Assembly (NCBI RefSeq): GCF_004121055.1 | Contig: NZ_PYAL01000001.1 | Span: 1,488,001-1,552,000, forward strand | Reading direction: 5' to 3' | DNA length: 64,000 nucleotides | Source of the DNA: Achromobacter aloeverae | GTDB lineage: Bacteria; Pseudomonadota; Gammaproteobacteria; Burkholderiales; Burkholderiaceae_B | Shown: positions 1 to 7,269 of the stretch, piece by piece | Position numbering within the stretch: the first letter of the stretch is position 1 | How the letters are laid out: the number at the start of each line of letters is the position of its first letter | Notes under the pieces: model-generated | The model's input: the letters and a program-made list of their open reading frames with translations, nothing else | What the model was told of the DNA's origin: nothing | Databases searched by the model: none | Made by a program: the position numbers and the translations under genes

Positions 1-173
1 TGGTACTGGTCTCCGCCCTCCGGCGGCTGCAACACGCCCGAACCTAGAAAGCCGGGAAAGCCCGCGGCCAGGATCTCGCCCTGGCGCAGCCAGGCGAGGA
101 AATCGCTATAGCGCTCCGGGGATATCTGGCGGGTGACCAGCATGGTCACGGGCGGATTGGCGGGGATGGACAT
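1..173 (-). CDS. Antibiotic biosynthesis monooxygenase (ABM) family protein, N-terminal part
   Basis: Only the first 57 codons lie in the window; the gene runs off the left edge. It starts MSIPANPPVTMLVTRQISPERYSD-like: a short lead, a beta strand (VTMLVTRQI), then a helix (PERYSDFLAWLRQGEILAAGFPGF). That is the usual start of the dimeric ferredoxin-like ABM fold, in which the same strand-helix unit follows the initiator and the motif G-F-x-G-F/S precedes a variable loop. ABM proteins include small monooxygenases and haem-degrading enzymes; the catalytic part is outside the window, so no substrate can be given. The start is the first in-frame ATG, followed upstream by a 278-bp spacer to the next gene, which is transcribed the other way. 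Confidence 0.6.
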   Translation of the reverse strand, partial: MSIPANPPVTMLVTRQISPERYSDFLAWLRQGEILAAGFPGFLGSGVLQPPEGGDQY

Positions 174-451
174 GACGGCTCCTGCGACGACTGAATCCAG
201 GGGATTACCCTGAACACACGTAAAGCAAAGGCCATGCCAACGCTGCGCCGCACAAGCCCTCCGAGGCAGAGATGGAAATTGGAAGGCGGACGGAATTTTT
301 ACTGCACCGCAGCATGCCCCGCCCTAGTGATTACCCTGGGTGCCCGCACCATCATGGTGCGCCCCGGTACACGTAGGCCGCGATCGTCATTGCCCGGCAA
401 CGCGCACGTCTCTAAACTGGTCCTTCGTCTTTCCACGGTGAGGAGCGCTTC

Positions 452-1003
452 ATGAAATACGACATCGCGGTTCTGGTAGGCAGCCTGCGCAAGGGGTCTA
501 TCAATCTTCAACTGGCCCGGGCGCTCGAAAAGCTGATGCCGGACAATGTCACCTTCAAGTACGCCAGCCTGGCCGATATTCCGCTCTTCAACCAGGACGA
601 TGAAAACAATATGCCGGCCTCGGCCGCCGCGCTGAAGGCCTTGATCGCGGGCGCGCATGGCGCCTTGTTCGTCACGCCGGAACACAATCGCTCGGTGCCG
701 GCCGCGTTGAAGAACGCCATCGACTGGGGCACCCGTCCATGGGGCCAGAACAACTGGAACAACAAGCCGGTGGGCATCGTGGGGGCCTCGCCCAGCGCCG
801 CCGGCACGGCGCTCGCGCAGCAGCACTTGCGCAATATCCTGGCGGCGGAGGGCGCTCCCGCGCTGACCACGCCGGAGGTCTTCCTGCAGATGAAGGAAGG
901 CTTGATCGATGCGCAGTTCAATATCACCAACGCCGACACCAAGGCCTTCCTGCAAGGATGGGTGGACCGCTACGTCGCGTGGGTCGCGAAGTTCGCGACC
1001 TGA
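452..1003 (+). CDS. NAD(P)H-dependent FMN reductase (ChrR/YieF-like)
   Basis: A 183-residue cytosolic flavodoxin-fold reductase of the NADPH-dependent FMN reductase family. The phosphate-binding loop of FMN is seen at residues 9-16 (VGSLRKGS), and the family signature around residue 75 reads PEHNRSVPAALKNAIDW, which contacts the flavin ring and dimer partner. Family members pass electrons from NAD(P)H through FMN to quinones, azo compounds or chromate. Length matches the family (about 180-190). The ATG has GAGGAG-type sequence (GAGGAGCGCTTC) just upstream. It is a single gene, divergent from the ABM gene and convergent with dodecin; there is no operon context that narrows the physiological acceptor. 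Confidence 0.85.
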   Translation: MKYDIAVLVGSLRKGSINLQLARALEKLMPDNVTFKYASLADIPLFNQDDENNMPASAAALKALIAGAHGALFVTPEHNRSVPAALKNAIDWGTRPWGQNNWNNKPVGIVGASPSAAGTALAQQHLRNILAAEGAPALTTPEVFLQMKEGLIDAQFNITNADTKAFLQGWVDRYVAWVAKFAT

Positions 1004-1076
1004 CCGCGCCGCCGCGCGCGCCGCGCCGCTCGGGCTGGCGCGCGCCTTACTTACCCTGCTCTCGGCCCTGCTCCTG

Positions 1077-1295
1077 CTACTCGCCGGGATCCTCGATCCG
1101 CATCCCCACTTTCAGACATACCTGCCAGTGCGCGATCTTGCCATTCTCGATGTGCCCGCGCACCGAGGTCACCTCGAACCACTCCACATTGCGCAGCGTC
1201 TGCGACGCGCGCTGGATGGCGCGTTGAATGGCATCGTCGCTGGACGTGGTCGACGAACCGACCAGTTCGACTTGTTTGTAAACGTGGTTGGCCAT
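1077..1295 (-). CDS. Dodecin, flavin-storage protein
   Basis: A 72-residue protein starting MANHVYKQVELVGSS, with the conserved dodecin pattern: strand KxVELVGSS, helix DDAIQRAIQRASQTLRN, then the strands WFEVTSVRGHIENGKIAHWQVCLKVGMRIE. Trp39 in VEW is the family position that stacks on the flavin isoalloxazine ring. Dodecins assemble as hollow dodecamers that bind FMN, riboflavin or CoA and buffer free flavin. The start was set inside a longer reading frame because GAGGAG lies 6 nt before this ATG and the upstream part of the frame has no similarity to anything. It is a single gene, convergent with the FMN reductase; the nearness of two flavin proteins may be chance. Confidence 0.93.
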   Translation of the reverse strand: MANHVYKQVELVGSSTTSSDDAIQRAIQRASQTLRNVEWFEVTSVRGHIENGKIAHWQVCLKVGMRIEDPGE

Positions 1296-1612
1296 GAGTT
1301 TTCTCCTCTGTTCCGCGCAATGGCGGTCGCTGTGCCGACGCGAGCCGCCGGCATGCAGACGCCGCAAGCGGCGTGCACGACAGAGTAGTCCTACGCGGGC
1401 ATGTCCGCCATAAACCTTCAGGCGCGGGATGACCCCTGCATCCTTGCACCCGTGCGCCCTTGCACGGCACAACGTTTGCTGGCTCCCACGCAACCGCGTC
1501 GAAGCATGGTGTCGACGGCGTGGCCATACGCGAACGGGCCGACGCACTGCCTGCGCATTGCCTACCCGCACTGCCTGCACCCTGCGCGGCCATCTTCCAG
1601 GAGGTATCCATC
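1296..1612. other. Non-coding spacer between divergent genes
   Basis: This 317-bp stretch separates dodecin (minus) from the DUF6496 gene (plus). It must carry both promoters. A short inverted repeat (GCATGCAGACGCCGCAAGCGGCGTGCA, arms around 1352-1377) is visible, but I found no convincing -35/-10 pair and no small coding frame with a ribosome site other than the AGGAGG before 1613. Confidence 0.5.
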
Positions 1613-2137
1613 ATGCCGGAGAAAAAAACCGTCGCTCGGGCCGCCCGCGACAAGAAGCAGGGCAAGTCCGCGTCCACCCAGGCCGGGGAGTTCGTCAAGG
1701 AGCAGATCCATCACGTGCGCGAAGGCAAGCATGGCGTGCGTTCGGCCAAGCAGGCCGTCGCCATCGGCCTGTCCGAAGCGCGCCGGTCGGGCGTGAAGGT
1801 CCCGACCAAATCGACCGCGTCCGCCGCCACCAAGAAGAAGGCGCACCAGGACGAGGCCCACGCCAAGGAGGCCAAGGCGGGTACGGCGCGCAAGTCCACG
1901 CGCCGCGCCACCGCGACCACCCGCGCCTTGAAGCGTGAAAGCAGCGCCGGCGCGTCCAAGCGCGCCCTGTCGTCCCAGTCCCGGTCGGCGGCATCCAAGC
2001 GCACCGCGTCGGACCGCTCCGCCGCTGCCCGCAAGGCAGCCGCCACCAAGGGCGCCGCCGGCCGTTCCGCCGCCGCCAAGAAAGCGGCGCGCACCCGGGC
2101 AGCCAACAAGAGCGCGCACGCGGCGAGCCACCGCTAG
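1613..2137 (+). CDS. DUF6496-type N-terminal domain with H1-like Ala/Lys/Arg-rich tail
   Basis: A 174-residue basic protein. Residues 1-65 hold a conserved block (KKQGKSASTQAGEFVKEQIHHVREGKHG, then SAKQAVAIGLSEARRSGVKVP) that matches the small DUF6496 proteins. From about residue 70 the chain becomes low-complexity, made of K/R-A-A-A-K-K and S-A-A-A-R-K-A-A repeats like the C-terminal tail of eukaryotic H1 and of Bordetella BpH1-type histone-like proteins. This suggests a DNA- or RNA-compacting role, but that is inference from composition. The start was chosen for AGGAGGTATCCATC directly before the ATG. The tail repeats may be length-variable between strains. Confidence 0.75.
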   Translation: MPEKKTVARAARDKKQGKSASTQAGEFVKEQIHHVREGKHGVRSAKQAVAIGLSEARRSGVKVPTKSTASAATKKKAHQDEAHAKEAKAGTARKSTRRATATTRALKRESSAGASKRALSSQSRSAASKRTASDRSAAARKAAATKGAAGRSAAAKKAARTRAANKSAHAASHR

Positions 2138-2225
2138 GCAGTCAGGCCACCGCCCGGCGGGCAGGCCGCTGCCGGGCGGTCGCTACTGAACGCTTGCGCG
2201 GATCGGGGAGGCGCCCCCCAAAAAA

Positions 2226-2309
2226 GTTCTCCAAAAAGGGGGCTCTCAAAAGGAGCTTCTCAAAAGGAGCTTCTCCAAAGGGGATCTCCAAAGAGGGTTC
2301 TCCAAGGGC
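2226..2309. repeat. Degenerate 13-16 bp tandem repeat between convergent genes
   Basis: About six imperfect copies of a unit like CTTCTCAAAAGGAG follow one another (GTTCTCC, CTCTC, CTTCTC, CTTCTCC, TCTCC, GTTCTCC, each followed by an A-rich then G-rich part). Every unit has a C/T-rich half and an A/G-rich half, so neighbouring units can pair with each other and form alternative hairpins. It lies in the 189-bp spacer between the convergent DUF6496 and MFS genes, a place where a two-way terminator would be expected, but there is no ordinary GC stem with a T-run. Confidence 0.6.
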
Positions 2310-2326
2310 CCTACCCCTGCTTTCCT

Positions 2327-3811
2327 TCAAGCCGCCTTCGGCTTGTTGTGCCCGCTGATCGCGGCACCCGCATCCGCCCGCAGGCGCACGCTGTCGACGA
2401 TTGCCAGCAAGGCCAGCACCGCCGCGGCCGCCAGGGCCAGGCGGAACTCCCGCGGCCCCGGCGTGGCGCCCGCCATGCCCGTGGCCCATTCGGCGGCCCG
2501 CAGCGCGATCGCGCCGAACGCGATGCCCATCCCTGCGTTCAGCTGCTGGCAGGCGCTGAACAAGGTCGTCGCGCCGGTCATCGCATCGCGCGGCACGTCG
2601 GCGAAACCCAGCGTATTCAACGCGGTGAACTGCATCGACCGGCACATCCCGCAGAAGAACAGCAGCGCGCAGGTCAGCCAGAACGGCGTACCGGCGCCCA
2701 GCATCGCGCAACCGGCGAAGCCCAGCGCCACCAGCAGGCCATTGGCCACAAGCACCCGCCGGAAGCCGAACGTGCGCATCACCCAACCCGTGCCCGGCTT
2801 CATGGCCAGGTTGCCCGCGAACAGCGCGAGCATCAGGCTGCCGGCCTGCACCGGCGTCAGGCCAAAGCCCACCTGGAACATCAGCGGCAGCAAGAAAGGC
2901 GCGCTACCGATGGCGATGCGGAACAGCGACCCGCCATATACCGTCACCGCGAAGGTCGGATAGCGCAGCGCCGTCAGGTCCACCAGCGGATGCGCCGCCT
3001 TGCGCAGATGGCGCACCGACAGCGCCAAGGCCGCCACGGCCACCGCCAACAGCACCGCGACGGACGGCAGGCTGACGTTCAGCTCGCCGCACAAGTCCAT
3101 CGCGTACATGAATACGCTGCACCCCACGCCGGTCAGGATAAAGCCCCAAAGATCAAAGGGACGGCGTCCGCCCGCCTCGCCATGCACCAGGCGCTGCGTC
3201 AGCAGCATCCCTGCCAGGCCCAGCGGGACGTTGAGGAAGAAAATCCAGTGCCAGCCCAGGTAAGTGGTGATCAACCCGCCTACCAGCGGCCCAACCACGG
3301 GCGCCGCCAACCCCGGCCAGGTAATGATGGCGATTGCCCGCACCAACTCGTTCTTGGGCGTCGCGCGCAAGACGGCCAGGCGCCCGACGGGCACCATCAT
3401 GGCGCCGCCCAGCCCTTGCAGCACCCGCGCCGCCGTGAATTGCAACAGGCTCTGAGACAAGCCGCACAGGATGGACGCGAAGGTGAACAGGGCCAGCGCG
3501 CCGCCGAACACCTTGCGCGAACCGTAACGGTCCGCCACCCAGCCGCTGATGGGAATGAACACCGCCAGCGCCAGCAGGTACGCGCTCATGCCGATGGACA
3601 TATCGGCCGGCCGCACGCCGAAGGTACGGGCCATCTCCGGCAGGGCCGTGGTGATGATGGTCGAGTCCAGCATCTCCATGAAGAACGCCCCGGCCACGAG
3701 CCAGGCCACGCCCTTGCCCTTGGAGGGATCGCCGGGGCCGGGGGCGTCTCCCGCCGGGTCGGAGGGGCCTTGTCGGGATGGTCCTTGCGGATGGGTCGCC
3801 TGCACTGCCAT
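2327..3811 (-). CDS. DHA2-type MFS multidrug efflux transporter
   Basis: A 494-residue inner-membrane protein with about 14 hydrophobic segments. The N-terminal half has the DHA2 hallmarks: the first membrane helix with LDSTIITTALPEMA (motif D1-like), then the loop ADRYGSRKVF (motif A, GxLaDrxGrkxx) and the motif C region GPLVGGLI followed by WHWIFFLNVPLG, typical of EmrB/QacA drug:proton antiporters. The start was placed at the ATG with AAGAGG upstream; the frame continues 74 codons further but that part covers a tandem repeat and looks non-coding. There is no membrane-fusion (EmrA) partner next to it. Divergently transcribed from the PLP decarboxylase gene across a spacer with 13-bp repeats. 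Confidence 0.88.
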   Translation of the reverse strand: MAVQATHPQGPSRQGPSDPAGDAPGPGDPSKGKGVAWLVAGAFFMEMLDSTIITTALPEMARTFGVRPADMSIGMSAYLLALAVFIPISGWVADRYGSRKVFGGALALFTFASILCGLSQSLLQFTAARVLQGLGGAMMVPVGRLAVLRATPKNELVRAIAIITWPGLAAPVVGPLVGGLITTYLGWHWIFFLNVPLGLAGMLLTQRLVHGEAGGRRPFDLWGFILTGVGCSVFMYAMDLCGELNVSLPSVAVLLAVAVAALALSVRHLRKAAHPLVDLTALRYPTFAVTVYGGSLFRIAIGSAPFLLPLMFQVGFGLTPVQAGSLMLALFAGNLAMKPGTGWVMRTFGFRRVLVANGLLVALGFAGCAMLGAGTPFWLTCALLFFCGMCRSMQFTALNTLGFADVPRDAMTGATTLFSACQQLNAGMGIAFGAIALRAAEWATGMAGATPGPREFRLALAAAAVLALLAIVDSVRLRADAGAAISGHNKPKAA

Positions 3812-3944
3812 TGCTGCTGCCTCTTGGTATCTCGGATAAGTCGGACCGGCCTGACCAAGCCGGAACCAGCCCTGGGCGCCGGCCGCGCCGGCCCGCTTCC
3901 CACGAACCCGAGCGATTGTGGGGGGATAGTCGGTATCGATTGCA

Positions 3945-4002
3945 GGTAACGGTCGTGGGTAACGGTCGTAGGTAACGATCGTAGGCAACGATTGTAGGCA
4001 AC
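3945..4002 (+). repeat. 13-bp tandem repeat, 4.5 copies (GGTAACGGTCGTR family)
   Basis: Four full copies at 3945, 3958, 3971 and 3984 read GGTAACGGTCGTG, GGTAACGGTCGTA, GGTAACGATCGTA and GGCAACGATTGTA, followed by a half copy GGCAACC. They lie in the 260-bp spacer between the divergent MFS and decarboxylase genes, so they could serve as an array of binding sites; alternatively they are simply a slipped-strand minisatellite. A related 13-bp array is found at 18370. Confidence 0.9.
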
Positions 4003-4071
4003 CTAAGGCGCCCCAGCGGGAAACCCGCCTCAAAAGCCCAAAATGGCCGGCAACTGGGCCGCTGATCGACT

Positions 4072-5787
4072 GTGCCCGCCGCCGCGGGCGATGGCAACAT
4101 GCCCATGACTCCGCAACCGGCCACCGAGCCCCTGCCAGCAGGCGAGGCGCTCAACAAGCCCGAAGACATCTTGCCATCGCCCCAGCCCCCCACCCCCGCC
4201 GAGCACCAGACCTCCCTGGACCCCGCCGACTGGTCAGCCCTGCGCGCCCAGGGCCACCGCATGCTCGACGACATGTTCGACTACCTGAGCACCCTGCGCG
4301 AGCGGCCCGTCTGGCAGCCCGCCCCGCCCGCCGTGCGAGCCGGCTTCGCCGCGCCGATGCCGCGCCGGCCGACCGAGCTGGCCGACGCCCACGCCCGGTT
4401 CATGGAAGAAATCCTGCCGTACGCGGTGGGCAATGCCCATCCAGGCTTCATGGGCTGGGTGCATGGCGGCGGCAGCGCCGTCGGCATGCTGGCCGAAACG
4501 CTGGCCGCCGGTTTGAATGCCAACCTGGGCGGCCGCAACCAGATCCCCATCGAGGTGGAGCGCCAGATCGCCCGCTGGATGGCCGAGCTGTTCGGCCTGC
4601 CCGCCGGCGCCGGCGGCCTGTTCGTCACCGGCACGTCCATGGCCAACCTGATCGGCGTGCTCGTTGCCCGCACGGCGGCGCTGGGCCGGGCGGTGCGCCA
4701 GGCCGGGGTGGCGGCGCAATCCGACCGCCTGGTGGCCTACACGTCCGTCTGCGCCCATGGCTGCATCGCGCAGGCCATGGACATCGCCGGGCTGGGCATC
4801 GAGAACCTGCGCAAGATCCCGGTGGACAGCCAGTTCCGCATGGACCCGGCCGCCTTGCAGGCCGCCATCGATGCGGACCGCCGCGCCGGCCTGCGCCCCT
4901 TCCTGATTGCCGGCACCGCCGGCACCGTCGATGTGGGGGCGGTGGACCCGCTGGCGACCCTGGCCGATATCGCCGCGCGCGAACAGCTCTGGTTCCACGT
5001 CGACGGGGCCTTCGGCGCCCTGGCCATGCTGGCCCCCTCCCTGGCTCCCCTGCTGGACGGCATCGAGCGGGCCGACTCCATCGCCTTCGACTTTCACAAG
5101 TGGGGCCAGGTGCCCTACGACGCCGGCTTCATCCTGGTCCGCGACAGCGCTGCCCAGCAGGCGGCCTTCGCGGCCAGCGCCGCCTACCTGAGCCGGGACG
5201 ATCGCGGCCTGGCGGCGAATTCGCCCTGGCCCTGCGACCTCGGTCCGGACTTGTCGCGCGGTTTCCGTGCCTTGAAGACCTGGTTCACCCTGACGGTCTA
5301 TGGCGCCGACCAGCTGGGCGCCGTCATCGCCCATACGTGCGCGGTGGCGCAAGGGCTGGCGCGCCGCATCCAGGCCGAGCCGCGCCTGGAGCTGCTGGCG
5401 CCGGTGGCCTTGAATATCGTGTGCTTCCGCTACCGCGCCGAAGACGCGGCGGCGGCGGACCGCCTGAACGCGGCCATCGTGCTGGAATTGCAGGAATCCG
5501 GCGTGGCCGCGCCGTCGACCACCCGCATCGGCGGCGCCCTGGCCATCCGGGCGGCGATCGTCAACCACCGCAGCACCCACGCGGATGCGGCCCGCCTGTT
5601 CGACGCGGTGCTGTCCATCGGCGGCCAATTGACGGGAGCAGCCCCGTCGGCACGGACGCATCATGGCGGCCGCGCCGATACCGTGGAGGCTGTCCATGGC
5701 GCCGAGCGCGCCGGCGCCGCCGGCAAGGATGACCCCGTCGCCGCTCCCGCCGCTGCCTTCCGTTCCGAGCCTCACGCCGTATCATGA
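4072..5787 (+). CDS. Group II PLP-dependent amino-acid decarboxylase
   Basis: A 571-residue cytosolic enzyme of the aromatic-amino-acid/DOPA/glutamate decarboxylase group (fold type I). The co-factor aspartate is at 311 (WFHVDGAFG) and the Schiff-base lysine at 343 (IAFDFHKWGQ). The substrate-pocket helix around residue 115 reads NAHPGFMGWVHGGGSAVG. Family enzymes release CO2 from an L-amino acid to give an amine; the substrate cannot be told from sequence. The chain is about 50 residues longer than usual at the N-terminus and has a 40-residue Ala-rich tail. The longest start is GTG at 4072; ATG at 4099 or 4105 is as likely, since no start has a clear ribosome site. Its stop overlaps the next start (ATGA), which implies coupled translation. 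Confidence 0.85.
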   Translation: MPAAAGDGNMPMTPQPATEPLPAGEALNKPEDILPSPQPPTPAEHQTSLDPADWSALRAQGHRMLDDMFDYLSTLRERPVWQPAPPAVRAGFAAPMPRRPTELADAHARFMEEILPYAVGNAHPGFMGWVHGGGSAVGMLAETLAAGLNANLGGRNQIPIEVERQIARWMAELFGLPAGAGGLFVTGTSMANLIGVLVARTAALGRAVRQAGVAAQSDRLVAYTSVCAHGCIAQAMDIAGLGIENLRKIPVDSQFRMDPAALQAAIDADRRAGLRPFLIAGTAGTVDVGAVDPLATLADIAAREQLWFHVDGAFGALAMLAPSLAPLLDGIERADSIAFDFHKWGQVPYDAGFILVRDSAAQQAAFAASAAYLSRDDRGLAANSPWPCDLGPDLSRGFRALKTWFTLTVYGADQLGAVIAHTCAVAQGLARRIQAEPRLELLAPVALNIVCFRYRAEDAAAADRLNAAIVLELQESGVAAPSTTRIGGALAIRAAIVNHRSTHADAARLFDAVLSIGGQLTGAAPSARTHHGGRADTVEAVHGAERAGAAGKDDPVAAPAAAFRSEPHAVS

Positions 5788-7154
5788 CCGCCGCAACGCC
5801 CCCCCTGGACACTGATATGCGCCGCGCGCCAACCGCCGGCGCGGCGGCCACCGCCCGCCCCGACCTGATCGGCAAGGCGCGCCTGATCACCTACGCCTTC
5901 CAGCAAGGCGACCTCGACAGCCTGCGCCGGCAATTGCTGGCCCGCGCCCAGCAGGACGCCGACGACGCCAATGCCGCGCTGGACCTGTCCATGACCTTGC
6001 TGCTGCTGGGCCAGCACGACACCGCGATGGCCTTGCAGCGGCACGCGGTACAGGCACAGCCGCTGTATCACATGCCCGCCGCCCGCCAGCCCGCGACGCT
6101 GCGGCTGCTGGCCCTGGTCGCCTGCGGCGATTTCCTCGCCAATACGCCGCTGGAATTCCTGATCGCCGATTCCGACATCGCGCTGGACATTCTTTATGTG
6201 GGTGAAGGCATACCGGCGCCGCAACACTTGCCCGAGCATGACGCGCTGATCGTGGCAGTCGGCGAATCGAGCGCGAACCGGCCGCTGCTGGAAGCGCTGC
6301 AAGAGCCCGTCTCACTATGGCATCGTCCGGTGCTGAACCGGCCCGAGCACGTGCTCAAGACGTCCCGCGACGGCCTGGGCGAGGCCCTGCGCGATGCCGC
6401 GGGCATCATCATGCCGCGCATCCGGCGCGCCACGCGTGCCGACCTGGACGCCCTGGCCCGGGGCCACGTCCGTCCTGCAGACCTGCTGCCCGGCGTGGAC
6501 TATCCCGTGCTGGTGCGGCCGCTGGATTCCCACGCAGGCCACGGCCTGGAGAAAATAGCCCGGCCGGCTGACCTCGCCGCCTACCTGGCCGCCCGCGACG
6601 CGGCGGGCCCCGCCGGCGCGGCGCCCGCGCCGACGTCCACGCCGGCATCCGTGCCGCCGCCCGACGCCGCGGAGGACGATGGCGCCACGCCCTCCGCCGA
6701 GTTCTACCTCTCGGAGTTCGTCGACTACCGCAGCGCCGACGGCCTCTTCCGCAAATACCGCGTGGTCATGGTGGACGGGCAGCCTTTCCTGGGCCACCTG
6801 GGCATCTCGCCGCGCTGGATGGTGCATTACCTGAACGCGGACATGCTGGAAAACACCGCCAACCGCGCCGAGGAAGGCGCGCAGATGCAGGGTTTCGACA
6901 GCGGTTTCGGCGCCCGCCACGCCGACGCCTTCGCGGCTATCCATCGCCGGGTCGGCCTGGACTATTTCGTCATGGACTGCGCGGAAACTCCGGACGGCCA
7001 ATTGCTGGTCTTCGAAGGCGACACCTGCGGCATCGTCCACGCCATGGATCCGGAAGACATCTTCCCTTATAAAGCCCCCTACATGCGCCGCATCTTCGCG
7101 GCGTTCCAGGACATGCTGCGTAAACGCGCCGCCGGCCCGCGCGCAGCGGCGTGA
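5784..7154 (+). CDS. TPR plus ATP-grasp-like protein, coupled to the decarboxylase
   Basis: A 456-residue soluble protein. Residues 30-100 form paired helices of TPR type (GDLDSLRRQLLARAQQDAD, ALDLSMTLLLLGQHDTAMALQRHAV). From about residue 120 it resembles the ATP-grasp fold: a start-domain strand-turn (ALIVAVGES), the nucleotide-binding strand YPVLVRPLDSHAGHGL near residue 240, a long Ala/Pro linker (273-305), then FYLSEFVDYRSADGLFRKYRVVMVDG and the metal-ligand region FVMDCAETPDGQLLVFEGDTCG. Usual K in the first strand is R here and the last N is D, so activity is not certain. ATP-grasp enzymes join a carboxylate to an amine, thiol or amide. Coupling to a decarboxylase suggests it may ligate the amine product, which is inference. 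Confidence 0.68.
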   Translation: MTAATPPLDTDMRRAPTAGAAATARPDLIGKARLITYAFQQGDLDSLRRQLLARAQQDADDANAALDLSMTLLLLGQHDTAMALQRHAVQAQPLYHMPAARQPATLRLLALVACGDFLANTPLEFLIADSDIALDILYVGEGIPAPQHLPEHDALIVAVGESSANRPLLEALQEPVSLWHRPVLNRPEHVLKTSRDGLGEALRDAAGIIMPRIRRATRADLDALARGHVRPADLLPGVDYPVLVRPLDSHAGHGLEKIARPADLAAYLAARDAAGPAGAAPAPTSTPASVPPPDAAEDDGATPSAEFYLSEFVDYRSADGLFRKYRVVMVDGQPFLGHLGISPRWMVHYLNADMLENTANRAEEGAQMQGFDSGFGARHADAFAAIHRRVGLDYFVMDCAETPDGQLLVFEGDTCGIVHAMDPEDIFPYKAPYMRRIFAAFQDMLRKRAAGPRAAA

Positions 7155-7269
7155 ACAAAAGACCCCGGGGGAAGGCCGCGGCCCTGCCGCAAGGCTCGCT
7201 ACAATCTAGGTCCATTGCAAACCGGGGGGGCGTTCGTCCCCCCACCCCGCAAGACAGAACCGGATCCCG

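Noticed and set aside
299-955. Long minus-strand open frame over the FMN reductase
   Set aside because: Antisense shadow in GC-rich DNA; no ribosome site and no family, while the plus-strand gene has clear motifs.
2348-3949. 533-codon plus-strand frame opposite the MFS gene
   Set aside because: Rich in Q, R, H and A as usual for antisense frames of membrane proteins; the minus frame has the transporter motifs.
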